Assembly: GCF_030445035.2 (NCBI RefSeq)
Contig: NC_080680.1
Span: forward strand, 47,505,212-47,569,211
Source of the DNA: Dasypus novemcinctus
Taxonomy: Eukaryota; Chordata; Mammalia; Cingulata; Dasypodidae
Direction of reading: 5' to 3'
Length of the DNA: 64,000 nt
Shown here: positions 45,079 through 56,745 of the stretch, piece by piece
Layout: each line of letters opens with the position of its first letter
Position numbering within the stretch: the first letter of the stretch is position 1
Notes under the pieces: model-generated
Databases searched by the model: none
What the model saw: the letters and a program-made list of their open reading frames with translations, nothing else
Told to the model about the DNA's origin: nothing
Program-made: the position numbers and the translations under genes

Positions 45079-47415
45079 AGACCAATATCTCTTATGAATA
45101 TAGAGGCAAAAATCCTCAACAAAATAATAGCAAACCAAATCCAACAGCATATTAAAAAAATTATACACCATGAACAAGTGGGATTTATCCCTGGGATGTA
45201 AGATTGGTTTATCATAATAAAATCAATTAAGGTAATTCATAAAATTAACACAATGAAGGAAAAAGCCACATGATCATCTCAATTGATCCAGAAAAGGCAA
45301 TTGACAATATCCAGCACCTCTTCTTGATAAAAATACTGAGAACACTAGGAATAAAAGGAAACTTTCTCAACATGATAAAGGACATATATGAAAATCCCAC
45401 TGCTAGCATCCTACTTTATGGTGAAAGACTGATAGCTGTCCCTATAAGATTAGGAACAAGACAAGGATGTCCACTGACACCACTGTTTTCAACATTCTAC
45501 CGGAAGTTCTTGCCAGAGCAAGGAAAAGAAATAAATGGCATCCAAGTTTGAAGGAAGAAGTAAAATTTTCCTTATTTGCAGATGATATGATCTTATATAC
45601 AGAAAATCCTGAAGAAGTCACAAAAAGCTCCTAGTGCTAATAAATTAATTCAGCAAAGCGGAGTAGTACAAGATCAACAGCTAAAAATCAGTAGTGTTTC
45701 TATAAATAAACAACGAACATTGGAACAAGAAATCAAGAAAAAATCCATTCACAATAGCAACTAAAAGAATCAAATAACTAGGAATAAATCTAACCAAGGT
45801 TGTAAAGGTATTGGACACAGAAAACTACAAAACATTACTAAAAGAAATCAAAGACAATCCAAATAAATGGAAGGATATTCCATGTTCATATATTCGAAGA
45901 CTAAATATCATTAAGATGTCAATCCTACCTAAAGTAATTTATAGAATCAACACAATCCCAAACAAAATTCCAAAAACCTTTTTTGCAGAAATGGAAAAGC
46001 CAATCATCAAATTTATGTGGAAGGGAAATGGATGTGGCTCAAGCAACAGAGCTCCCATCTACCACATGGGAGGTCTGGGTTTGGTTCCTGGTGCTTCTTA
46101 AAGAGTATGAGCAAGACAGCGAGGTGATGGGACAGGATGGCACAGTGAACTGATGCAACAAGATGCTGCTGCAAGAGACACACAGAGGGAAACAATGAGA
46201 GACACAACAAAGCAGGGAGTGGAGGTGGCTCCAGAGATTAGGTACCTCCCTCCCACATGGGAGGTGCCAGGTTTAGTTCCTGGTGCCTCCTAAAAAAAAA
46301 ACAAACAAGACCAGCACACAACAGACACAGCAAATGCAAACAACAAGGGGGTGGGGAGAAATAAATAATAAAATACATCTTTAAAAAAATTTATATGGAA
46401 GTGTATGGGGTACCGAATAGCCAAAGGCATCTTGAAAAAGAAAAATGAAGTTGGAAGACTTAGACTTCCCAATCTTAAAGCTTATAACAAAGACACAGTA
46501 ATTAAAACAGAATGGTACTGGCACAAGGATAGACATATAGAAAAACGGAATAGAACTGAGACATACAGACCAATGGGATAGATTTGAGAACTCAGAAATC
46601 AACCCTCACATTTCTGGCCAACTGATTTGACAAGAAGGCAAAAACCATTCAATTGCGAAAAAATAGTCTCTTCAACAAATGGTGTTCAGACAACTGGATT
46701 GCCATTTGCAAAAAAAAAAGGACCCCTACCTCACATATAAGAATATAAGAATCAACTCAAAATGGATCAAAGACCTAAATTTAAGAGCCGATTTTAAAAA
46801 TGGGCAAAAGAGTTGAATAGACATCTCTCCAAAGGAGATACACAAACGGGCAGAAAACACATGAAGAGATGCTCAACATCATTAATCATTAGGTTAATAC
46901 AAATCAAAACTACAATAAGAAACTATTCCATACCCACTAGAATGGCTGATATTAAAAAAGAAAACAGAAAACAAAAACCCAATTGTTGAAGAGGATGCTG
47001 AGAAATAGGAACACTTATTCATTGCTGGTGGCAATGTAAAATTGTATAGCCTCTGTAGAGGACAATTTGATGGTTCCTCAGAAAGCTAAGCATAGAACTA
47101 CCATATGATCTGGCAATCCCACTACTAGGTACATACCTCAAAAAATTGAAAACAGAAACTCAAACAGATATTTTCACACCAATGTTCATAATAGCACTAT
47201 TCACAATTGCAAAAAGATGGAAGCAACCCAAGGGTCCACCTACCAACAAATGGATAAATAAAATGTGATATGTACATAAAATGGAATATTATTCAGCATT
47301 AAAAAGGAATGAAGTTCTGATACATATGACAACATGGATGAACCTTGAAGATATCATATTGAGTGAAATAAACCAGACACAAGAGAAAAAATATTGTTTG
47401 CTCTCACTGGTTTGA
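45079..47415 (+). pseudogene. L1-C ORF2 remnant (RT and C-terminal)
   Basis: RT motifs: 'R-Q-G-C-P-L-T-P-L' near 45460-45486 and canonical 'F-A-D-D' near 45574-45586. C-terminal blocks end at a TGA at 47413-47415. Frameshifts, stops and a SINE at 46024 disable it. Confidence 0.82.
46024..46388 (+). mobile_element. Dimeric tRNA-headed SINE
   Basis: Heads near 46030-46100 ('ggctcaagcaacagagctcc') and 46225-46290 ('ggctccagagattaggtacc'), with a linker containing 'gtgatgggacaggatggc' and 'caacaagatgctgc'. Duplications of 13 bp with one mismatch (46011-46023 and 46389-46401) enclose both heads. Confidence 0.88.
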
Positions 47416-47895
47416 AATAATTAGAATAAACAAACTCATAGAGTCATAATCTGGAATACAGGTTGCAAGGGGATGAGGTGGAGATAGGAAAAGGGAAGTT
47501 AAGGCTTAAAATGTATAGGGTTCCTGTCTGGAATGGTGGAAATAGTTTGGTAATGGATGGTGATGATGGTAGCATAACATTGCAGACATAATTAGCAGCA
47601 CCCAAATATACATAGGAATGTGATTAAAAGGAGAAATGTTAGATTGTGTATATGGTAACAGAATAAAAATTGTACTAAAATCCATGAAACTACACTATAC
47701 ACACCTTGGACTACAGTTAATAGCACAATTATAAAAATGTGCTTTCATCAGTTATAACAGATGTTTCACACAATGGAAACTGTTAATGATAGGGTGGTAT
47801 ATGGGAAACCTGCATTTTATACATGATTGTTCTGTAAACCCACAATTTCTCTAATGATTGAAAAAAAGAAAAGAATAAAAAAATGTATTTGGTCT

Positions 47896-48765
47896 TGTGG
47901 TAGGCAGAATAATGACCCCCAAAGTTATCCAGGTCCTAATATCTGGAACCTATGCATGTTATCTTATCTTGAAAAAGGATCTCTGCAGATGTGATTAAGT
48001 TAAGAACCTTGAGATGGAGAGATTATCCTGGATTATCTGGGAGGGCCCTAAAGGCAATCACAAATATCCTTATTAAGAGAGAAGCAGAGGGAAGTGGACT
48101 TGGCTCAATGGATAGAGTGTCCGTTTACCATGTGGGAGGTCCACGGTTCAAACCCAGGACCTCCCTGACCTGTGTGGAGCTGGCCCATGCGCAGTGCTGA
48201 TGCACACAAGGAGTACCATGCCACACAGGGGTGTCCCCCACATAGGGGAGCCCCACGTGCAAGGTGTGCACCCCGTAAGGAGAGCCGCCCAGCGCAAAAG
48301 AAAGTTCAGCCTGTCCAGGAGTGGCACCACACACGGAGAGCTGACGCAGCAAGATGACGCAACAAAAAGAGACACAGATTCCCAGTGCCATGGGCACAGA
48401 AGAACACACAGAGAATGGACACAGAGAGCAACAACTGTGGGCGGAAGGGGAAAGAAAGAAATAAAAATAAATCTTTCAAAAAAAAGAGAGAGGGAGAGAA
48501 GCAGAGGGAGATTTTACTATAGAAGAAGATTGGAGGCAATGTGACCTAGGAGGCAGAGAGGAGAGTGCTCTGGCCACAAGCCCAGAATGTGCTGGCAGCC
48601 ACTAGAGGCTGGAAGAGACCAGGAAGACACTCCCTCAGAGCCTCTGGAGGGAACGTGGCCCTGCCTTGATTTTAGCCCAGTGACATTGATTTCAGACTTC
48701 TGGACTCTAGAACCGCGAGAGGATACATTTTCTTGTTTTAAGTCTCCTAGTTAGAAGCAGGCTGG
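47896..48765 (+). mobile_element. MLT1-type MaLR solo LTR, split by a SINE
   Basis: 'tgtggtaggcagaataatg' starts it and 'gattatcctggattatctgg' follows. After the SINE (48093-48494) it resumes and ends near 'ttttcttgttttaagtctcc'. It follows the tail of L1-C by about 14 bp. Confidence 0.85.
48093..48494 (+). mobile_element. DAS-SINE, long form, sub-type a
   Basis: Complete head, body and tail, somewhat shortened near the 3' end. Perfect 16-bp duplication ('gagagaagcagaggga', 48077-48092 and 48495-48510), inside MLT1. Confidence 0.94.
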
Positions 48766-49394
48766 GGAAAGAGAAAATTAATGGCTTTCCTCTACATTTG
48801 TGCTACTCGTACGTGAAAGACAGGGAGAACTCAGGCTGGAGGTATGCACTTCAAATTCCCACACTCGAGAGAACAGAAGTAGAGCAAGAGGGTCCCATTG
48901 TGGTGGGTTGGGAAATGGAACCAGGAAAGGGCTGTTGGGTTTACCTTTTAGAGACCACCTTCCCTCAGAGCTGAGCGTGCCTGCAGAAACCAAGGCAAGA
49001 GACTGGATCCCTCTTGCCAGGGACTCTGGCGCTCAAAGCACAATTTCCTCCTATTCAGTCATCTCCTGTCAAACCAATATGCTGGTTTAGGTATTTGCCA
49101 AATTATGTCACAGGATCAGCAAATCCAGTGCCAGGAAATGAACACACCAAGACTCGAGGAAAGAACCCTTGAGTGAGCAACAGGAACCTTGGCTTCCAGG
49201 CCTGGCTCTGCCACAAGGCCATTCTATGTCTAGCAAGAGATGTTCATCACCTTAAATTCATTTAGACCAGCCCAGAAGTACTGCTAGCAAATGTTTTCTT
49301 TGCAGAGGGAAATGCGAGGAGACAGAATTGGGCTGAGCAGCGGATGCCCCTGTCCTCAGAGCCAACACGCCCAGATCATGTGGTCTAGAGTGTT
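48766..49394. other. No recognised feature
   Basis: Nothing I can assign. Confidence 0.55.
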
Positions 49395-49510
49395 CTTACA
49401 AAGATTCTCAAAATCTAGCGTGTGCTAAAATTTCCTGCAGGACTTATCAACCACACAGCTGGCTGAACACCATCCTCAGAATTTCTGATTCAGTACTAGC
49501 CTAAAATATT
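49395..49510 (-). repeat. MER5-like hAT MITE fragment
   Basis: 'ttctcaaaatctagcgtgtg' and 'cagaatttctgattcagtac' fit the MER5A group. Diverged, with ends not preserved. Confidence 0.55.
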
Positions 49511-51089
49511 ACAAAGATTTTACCAAACACTAGGGGGACCTCTAGAAAAATCTACAGAAATATCAAGAAACACACCAACAGCCTGGCTTTGGGCATGCAA
49601 GTCCCTGAGTAGCCAGCTGCTCTCAGGCATTGGCCCCTTGAGACTCTGGCTGTGCTTCCTCTTCTTGACCCCCAAAGGGCCGTCATGAACCTTTCGGCAC
49701 AGTACCTGGCTGAGGGAAATCTGCTGGTTCCCTCCTCCAAACCCCACCCCAACCCCCCGGAAGCTAGCAGCCCTGATTGTGGTCCTCCACGGGAATCTTT
49801 ACCCCAGGGTTTCCCAAATTGGTCTTGGAGGCCACCACTGTCTCTTTAAGACTCTGTGGCAGGCTTGGCCCCGGAAGCTTCCCTTAATTAACAGACAAGA
49901 AGACATTGAAATAAACTCAAGGATAATCAAGAAGACAGAAATACAGAAAAGGCAACCAGATGATCTGACTCACAAGGTCAGTCTCTCCAGGTTTCAGCTT
50001 GCTTACTATCAGTAGAATGTAAGAGATGATGAATTTATCAAATCCATGACTTTATAATTCCAGAAAACCCCAGGACTGAGATCTCCCCTTCAGCAATTTA
50101 AGTCAACGGAATTCTTTTTTAACATAAAGAAAACCAAGCTGCTATATGGAGCATTCTTTTTCTTAAAAAAATAAAATAAAAGGGGGCAGGGATTGCTCAG
50201 GGAATGAGTTCTGTAACTCTTAGTAGTCCAACAGATTTTCTTCCCACAGTTATGGTCAGGAAAAAAATTATAACGCATGACTCTGACCTTGGGCAATTTC
50301 TATTTCCACCTCTTCTGCTTTCCCCCAACATTACTCTTGAAATCACAAGTTCTCATCCCAGATGGATGGAAATGCCTAAATTCTCATAGCAGGGACAAAG
50401 AGTTCTCTGTCAAAGGGTTGAGTTTGTTCTTTTCTGCATATTCAGAAATGATTCTTTTTTTTTTCCTTTTTCTTTTTTGAGTAGAGATAGTTGGTATTTT
50501 CATGTTTAAGGGCTGGGGCTATTTATTTCCAGGCCAGCAGGAAGGCAGAACTGAGCAGGGTTAGTGGAAGAGCCAAATGCTCCTCTCTTACGAAAATTAA
50601 AAGCCTCATTTATAAATGGCCGCTCACCCTAAATACAAAAACTACAGGAACCTCAAAATGTCAGCTGTAAGGAACCAGGCCTTGTGGGATTGCAAATTTG
50701 GTGGCTTTGGAAGAAGGCTGGAAAAAGTGACCTCCAGAATGGCAGGGGACTCAGAAAGCTAATACTTACAATGTTTATGACTTACACTTTCTTACCCCCC
50801 TTTAGCTCTTGGATGCTAAAGGGGGAAGAGGAGGTCTTGACCTTCATGCTTATCTCTGCTATGTACTGGGTCCCAGGTTACCCTCAGGGCTGCTCCCAGG
50901 AGCCCTTCTCCTCTCTGAATACTGTGCTTTGAAGGTGCCAAGAAAGACAGAATACTTTGGATGATGGTGGTTGGAGGGGAGAGAAATCTCTTTCAAAATC
51001 AAACAGAAAAATACAATGAAGCTGACAATTTGTTGCTGAAGTATCCCACTTCCTCTGACAACGCTACTTCTTGAAACCTCATTGAAGAT
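49511..51089. other. No recognised feature
   Basis: About 1.6 kb with a T-rich patch at 50451-50478 and no other signal that I can support. Confidence 0.5.
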
Positions 51090-51180
51090 GAGATTTGAGC
51101 ACCTTGGTTTACTGAGGTTCTACCACGTGCCAGGCACTGTGTTGGCCAACAGAGATACAGAGATAGGTAATCCACACCTT
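51090..51180 (-). repeat. L2/MIR terminal fragment
   Basis: 'gttctaccacgtgccaggcactgtgttgg' then 'agagatacagagatagg' follow an antisense L2/MIR end. Confidence 0.55.
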
Positions 51181-51489
51181 CTGGGAGGGCAGGATATGAG
51201 CATGTCAGATATGAGTAAATAATAATAATACAGTAAGTGGTAGGATGGGAGTATAACAGGGGGCTCCTGGCAGCCTCTCGGTCTTCTTTAGGATATCAGG
51301 ATATCTAGTCCTGATCTTCTCATAGTGCTTGTCAGGAAACAACAGAGCCTCAGAGAGTCTTCTCTCAGGCACATCCTACTTTGATACACCCAGTATAATT
51401 CCTCTGGCCACCATTTGCTAAGTGTTGTAGAGCTAAGCTGTGTCTTTGACTCCTCCAGTATCCCTTCCCTCCTGTTTATTTAACAGCAC
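51181..51489. other. No recognised feature
   Basis: Nothing recognised. Confidence 0.5.
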
Positions 51490-51893
51490 CCCGAGTCCTT
51501 CTGAAGAACTTCTCCTTCTTGCATCTGCCTTGATGGGGCATGGATTAAGCCCCTCCCAGCCTCCTTAAAGCCGGGCAAGGATGTGGCTGAGACCCAAAAT
51601 AGCCAAACAAGATTCTCCAAGGAATCTGAATTTTGTGCTGAGAGAAAAGAAGATTGAACATGGCTGGAGCTGGTTTCATTCTGATGGCAACAACATCAAG
51701 GGTCGCCCATCAATTCCCGCTAACTGTATCCACAGAACTTCCTGATTCTGATCCATCTTAAGGCCTAGTTTGTTCAGACTTCTCCTTCGTTCTGTGGGAC
51801 AATTTCATAATCTCCCATTAATTTTCTATTTCCTTAATTAGCCAGAGTTGACTTTCTGTTGCCTGCAATAAAAAAAAAATCCTAGCTAATACA
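51490..51893 (+). repeat. Possible ancient ERVL-type LTR end
   Basis: 'agccagagttgactttctgttgcctgcaata' and 'cctagctaatacaag' at 51841-51893 resemble the 3' end of an old mammalian LTR. The 5' limit is a guess and no duplications are seen. Confidence 0.3.
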
Positions 51894-51894
51894 A

Positions 51895-52095
51895 GAGTTT
51901 ACTTCATGCCAAGTACACTAGCCTTATCTAATAGCCTCCCTGAAAGATAGATACTGTGTTCCCATTTTGCAGATAAAGAGACTGAGGCTGGGAGTCTTGC
52001 ATATCCAAGGACACACAAGTAGTCAATGCTAAAGCCCCAATCAGCTGGTCTCTGAAGCCCAGGCTCTCCTATTCATCCATCTTTGCATCACCAAT
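51895..52095 (-). repeat. MIR SINE fragment
   Basis: 'cccattttgcagataaagagactgaggctggg' and 'aaggacacacaagtagtcaatgc' are antisense MIR. Confidence 0.75.
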
Positions 52096-52124
52096 CCAAT
52101 GCCATGCTATTCAAGAACACGCTG

Positions 52125-52528
52125 GGAAGTGGACTTGGCCCAATGGATAGGGCGTCTGCCTACTATATGGGAGGTCCGCGGTTCAAACCCTGGGCCTCCT
52201 TGACCCGTGTGGAGCTGGCCCATGCGCAGTGCTGATGAGCGCAAGGGGTGCCGTGCCACGCAGGGGTGTCCCCCCTATAGGGGAGCCCCATGTGCAAGGA
52301 GTGTGCCCCATAAGGAGAGCCGCCCAGCACAAAAGAAAGTGCAGCCTGCCCAGGAATGGCGCAGCACACACGGAGAGCTGACGCAACAAGATGACACAAC
52401 AAAAAAAGAAACACAGATTCCCAGTGCTGCTGATAAGGATAGAAGCGGTCATAGAAGAACACACAGCGAATGGGGTGGGAGGGGGAGAGAAATAAATAAA
52501 AAATAAATCTTAAAACAACAACAACAAC
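52125..52528 (+). mobile_element. DAS-SINE, long form, sub-type a
   Basis: Complete copy with head 'ggcccaatggatagggcgtc', box B 'ggttcaaaccc' and an (aac)n-like tail. Short duplications 'aacacgctg' (52116-52124) and 'agcacgctg' (52529-52537). Confidence 0.93.
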
Positions 52529-52754
52529 AGCACGCTGCTCCTTATAGATCTTGTGCCAATAGCAATTTACAGTTTCCACACATTAACACTTAATCCTCGC
52601 AGTCACCCGGAAAACAGACGGGCAAATAAATGACCTCGAGTGTGGTCAGCCACTCCTCTTTCCCTGCTTAAAACATTTCTGCAACTCAGCACAGCAGCAG
52701 ATTAACTCCAAAAGCCTCAGTGTGGTATTGTAGGTCCTGTGACACTCACGGCCT

Positions 52755-52970
52755 GGGCCTCAAGCCCGTTACTCCCTTCACTGCACTTTAAGCTCCAACC
52801 TTGTGGAACTACTTGCAGTTCTCCATACCCCCCAGGCTGTTCCACACTTCTGAGCCCTCCTTCACTCTGGAGTCTCACCTTCCCACCCCTACCCTACTTA
52901 TCCTCTACCTGGAATGTACTCTGCCTCTATCTCATGCCTGGTGAAACCCTCCATATCATTCTGGGCAATC
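52755..52970 (+). repeat. L2 LINE 3' region fragment
   Basis: 'aggctgttccacacttctgagccctcc', 'ctctacctggaatgtactctgcc' and 'tgcctggtgaaaccctcc' follow sense L2 order. Confidence 0.55.
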
Positions 52971-53112
52971 AGAAATCTTCCCAGTGCCTCCTGTCCCTGG
53001 ACATCCTGCATCCTGGACAGAGTTCTGGGATGGTTGCACCTTGCAGTGGGCATTGAGGCTGAGCTCTCAGCAGCTTTCCACCCCAAAGATAAGCCAGTCC
53101 TATAATTCCATC

Positions 53113-53583
53113 TACTTTAGCTTCTTTGGCTGCTCAAGCAAATACCATACAATGGGTTGGCTTAATGGGAATTCATTAGCTCACAGTTTTGAGGCTAAAA
53201 GAAAGCCCAAATCAAGGCATCATCAAGGCAATGCTTTCTTTCTGAAGACTGTAGTCCTGAGGCTTCTGGTGGTCCTTGGTCCTTAGCCTCTCACAGGGCA
53301 AGGTACAAAGCAGCCTCTCCTGGCCTCTCCATTCTCTTCTAGATTCCACTGGATTTCCCCTTCTGGCTGCAACCTGTGGCTTTCTCTCTCTCTGTCTGAA
53401 TTTCATTCTGCATATAAAGGACTCCAGTAATAGGATTAAAACCCATCCTGACTGAGGTGGGCCACACCTTAACTGAAGTAATTTCATCGAAAGATCTTAA
53501 TGACAGTGGGTTCACACTCACAAGAATGCATTAAACTAAAGAACATATTTTTTCTGGGAAACATACAGCTCCAAATGATCACA
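53113..53583 (-). mobile_element. Lineage-specific MaLR-type solo LTR
   Basis: Very similar in layout to 59900-60362 ('ttggctgctcaagcaaatacc', 'gacccatcctgactgaggtgggc'-type block, 'catacagct' end). Flanking 5-mers 'ccatc' (53108-53112) and 'tcatc' (53584-53588) are likely decayed duplications. Confidence 0.82.
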
Positions 53584-54164
53584 TCATCCTTCTTGATAGT
53601 GACTGGGGTTCAGAAATGGGCATGGATTTAACGTGTTTCTGATTTATTGGTACTCTTCTTTGTCCACCTGTGCAGCCTTGGGACCTGGACCAATGTTCTC
53701 ACATGGTTCAGTCAGCTTCCGTGCACAAGCAGGGGCCCACGTCAGCTCTCCCTGAACAGCTCTCCTCATGGAGTGAGGAACTGGCGGATTCCTCCCCCAC
53801 CCCTTCCTGGGGGGGCAATACTTAAGTCCAGCCTGAGGCCAGCGGGAGGTGACTCTTGCTTTTTGGTGTCTGAGGGAGGAGGATGGGCTCCTGCTGTCCT
53901 CCAGTTGCCCCAGGCTGCTAGGGCTTCCCCTGTAGGCCCCCACTTAGAAGTGCCTTCATTCTATTTCAGTTTCTACCTCACCACTGCCTTCCACCATCAG
54001 GACTTCTCAATCCTATATCCCTTCACTTTACAGCAATAACTCGGTAACTAATTATCACTTTAGCAGATATCAGGCCACAGCAGTTGTGGCCTACCTGTTA
54101 TCCCTCTCAAGGCTCTTTGCACATTCCCAGAGACATTAGCCTTTCTCCAGGTTCAATAACATGC
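53584..54164. other. No recognised feature
   Basis: A 130-codon plus-strand frame (53647-54039) shows no domain. Nothing else recognised. Confidence 0.5.
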
Positions 54165-54335
54165 CAGGCACTGCTCTAGACAACTGTATAATCTCATTTA
54201 ATTCTCACATCAATTGTATAATGATTTTTTATTCCCTTTTGCAGGTGAGAATGCTGAAGCTCAGAGAGGCTAAGTAACTTGCCCAAGGTCATACTGGTAA
54301 TAAGTGTAAGAACTGGGATTCAAGACCATTCCATC
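54165..54335 (-). repeat. MIR SINE fragment
   Basis: 'gccaggcactgctctagacaac', 'gaagctcagagaggctaagtaacttgcccaaggtc' and 'actgggattcaagacc' in antisense order. One of the best-preserved MIRs here. Confidence 0.88.
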
Positions 54336-54904
54336 TGGTTTCCGGCCCCATGGTTTTCGGGGAGGGCAGTACCGTCTGCAGCTGCCTCCATCAACACAGG
54401 GATCTACCCGCCTTGTCTGTCTTCTGAAGAGCCAGTTCTGTTAAATCAGCCTCTCCTACGAATGGGCAGCAGCAACTTCCATTTACAGCAATGCTTTTTA
54501 CAAAGTTCTAGCATTTTCTACTGGGGTGTGTTTGAGGGAGACACCGGTTCACAAGCTGGAGGAGAGCACCGGGGAAGGAGGAGGGTGAGTAAAGGGGCTT
54601 CTGTCCCCTGAGCCCTGCAAGAAGTCCCTCGGCGGCAGAAGGGTTTGAAAAGAGCAGAGGCATCTCCAGCAATCAGTCCCCAACCCTTTTATCAGGTTGG
54701 TCTGTGGAGCAAGGGGAGCGAAGTCCACCAAGTGGCAGAAGAGAACCAGCCAATGCCCGACCATCCCCTGATAAAATTTAGATACAAGTTCCAACTCTGG
54801 GACTAGGGCGGAGGAAGAAAAGTTCCCACATCCTAACTCTTCAGGTGGGTCTGAGCTGGGTCAGTGGGATAGCAGGTGGGGCAGCCTCACAGTAACAGTT
54901 CACA
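54336..54904. other. No recognised feature
   Basis: Nothing recognised. Confidence 0.5.
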
Positions 54905-55125
54905 CTGTTGTTGCTTATTCTGTGCCAAATACTGCATTAAGCATTGAAAACATTATCACCTTAAACCCTCACGACTAACCCATGAAGCAGATACTACTAC
55001 TGGCCCTATCATATACACACTGGCACTGAGGCTCTGAGAGGTTTATGATTTGCTCAAGATCATACAAATTGAGGAGATAAGTCCAGGCAGTTTGGACTCT
55101 CCAGTCCCTGCTTTTATCCTCGGGG
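54905..55125 (-). repeat. MIR SINE fragment
   Basis: 'ttctgtgccaaatactgcattaagc', 'cactgaggctctgagagg' and 'gctcaagatcatacaaattgagg' are antisense MIR. Confidence 0.75.
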
Positions 55126-55265
55126 CTATACTGCCAGGGAAGAAAAAAAAGTTATTTGGAAGTGTTGAGGGTGAGGTAGGGCATGCCTGGTCTGGCCCTG
55201 GGCTGGCGCATGAGGTGGTGAGGCGGATCCAAGGACAGTGGCTGGGAGCCCAGACAGCCTGTGGG

Positions 55266-55693
55266 TGTATTAGTTTTGTATGGCTGCCATAACAAAGTAC
55301 CACAAACTAGGTGTTTAAAAACAGAAATTTACTCTCTTATAGTTCCAGAGGCTAGAGATCTGGAATCACATGTCAGCAGTGCCATATTCTCTCTAAGGCT
55401 CTAGAGGAGGATCCTTCCTTGCCTCATCTAACTTCTGGTGGTGGCCAGTGATCCTTAGCATTCCTTGGCTTGTAGGAGCATCACACCAATCTCTCCTTCC
55501 TTTTCATGTGGCCTTCTTCCCTGTGTCTTCTCTTCTTATGCAGGACACCAGTCCTTGGATTAGGACCCATCCTATTCCATTATAGCCTCATTTTACTTCA
55601 ATTATACGTGCAAAGATCCTATTTCCAAATAAGGTCTTATTGTGAGGGTCTAACTGGACATGAATATTGGGGGCCTCCATCTAACCCAGTACA
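55266..55693 (-). mobile_element. MLT1-type MaLR solo LTR
   Basis: 'tgtattagttttgtatggctgccataacaaagtaccacaaac' is the antisense MLT1 3' end, and 'ccaaataaggtcttattgtgagg' is near the antisense 5' end. Terminal duplications are eroded. Confidence 0.85.
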
Positions 55694-55901
55694 GGAGTCT
55701 TCTAGGAAGCAAGATGTGGCAGGATTTTCAGGCTGAAGATAAGTTTTCCCTACCAGGGAACCCTTATTTGAAGAGGCCATTCCCAGCTGCCCTGGGCATT
55801 TAACCTTGAAAGGACTGGGTGCCTCAGAAGCTGCAAACCACTCAAAGACCTGAAGAGATGACTGTGTAAGATCTGATCAGGACTCCCTCACTGGGCTCCA
55901 T

Positions 55902-56141
55902 AAAGCAAACGAATTGAGAGTATGTTCCTAGACAGGTTGTAGTGCCCTCAGTGTGCTGGGTCTGCTCCTATAGCCCCTTCTAGGAGAGGGGGTGATGTTA
56001 GCTGCCTTGTGGTCTCCACCCTGGAAGAAATTCCTGGGCACATCCAAGTACCCTGGTGTTGTGGACTAATTCAGGGGGCTAATTCAACACACTGAGGGCA
56101 CTACAACTATCTGGGAACATACTCTCCAGCTTGTTTGCTTT
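55902..56141. repeat. Long inverted repeat, unassigned
   Basis: The left arm (about 55902-55958) and right arm (about 56083-56141) are complementary over about 57 bp with a few mismatches and one 1-bp gap. The best block is 'ttgtagtgccctcagtgtg' (left) against its complement (right). The 124-bp spacer shows no recognised element. It could be a MITE remnant or a local inverted duplication. Confidence 0.85.
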
Positions 56142-56439
56142 TGGGAGATGCAGGTCAGTGCCTCTCTCCTCTGTGTGCTGCCCATCACCCCAGGGGCCCA
56201 CCTTAATTGTGAAGTCCAGCTTAATGCAAACCTTGGTCTTCTCCACTCAGAACAGCCTTCTCTCTAGACCAGCACTGTGCCATTAGGACTTTCTGAGAGT
56301 TATCAGGCATAAGGCTCAGGATGAAGTTGCTCTCCTCAAACCATTGACACCAGAGACCTGAAACTTTAATGATTTTTGTACAGTATCTCCTGAGCCAGTC
56401 TCAGTTCTGGAAACCCAGACTAAGTCATGTTCTGTACTT
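56142..56439. other. No recognised feature
   Basis: Nothing recognised. Confidence 0.5.
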
Positions 56440-56745
56440 ACACCTCAGGGCCTTTACACTGGCTCTTTTCTGCCCGGAATGTTCTTCCCCCATATTTGCA
56501 TCTTGTCCTTTAGATCTCAGCTTAAATTTTCCCTTGGCTTTCCTTATCCAGCCAATCCTTTCCAACCCATCACCCAACATATATGGTATTTGTATTGTTT
56601 ATTACTCTGCTCCACTGGAATATAACCTATTTAAGTTCAGGCACCTGTCTGTCTTGAACACCTTGGAATCCAGAACCTAGTGTAGTCTTGGCATGTAGCT
56701 GGGACTAAAGAATATTTGTTGAATGAATGAATGAGTGAATGGTTG
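56440..56745 (+). repeat. L2 LINE 3' end
   Basis: 'cacctcagggcctttacactggctc', 'cctggaatgttcttcccc'-type blocks and the terminus 'aatatttgttgaatgaatgaatgag' follow sense L2 3' order. Confidence 0.82.

Larger units (their letters stand above)
44066..47882 (+). mobile_element. L1-C: older LINE-1, 3' portion
   Basis: Begins directly after the L1-B poly(A) with a short ORF2 piece (44066-44093), resumes at 45079 after a retrocopy-like insert, and continues through the RT and C-terminal regions to a stop at 47413-47415 and a 3'UTR ending in an A-rich tail near 47882. Its 3'UTR is unrelated to that of L1-B, so it is a different subfamily. It carries a dimeric SINE at 46024. Confidence 0.85.

Noticed and set aside
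1507-52579. Many overlapping Cys-rich open frames of 60-190 codons with shared motifs, mostly on the minus strand, resembling a protein family.
   Set aside because: Every one lies over a DAS-SINE or its flank. They are antisense or sense translations of the GC-rich SINE body, not genes.
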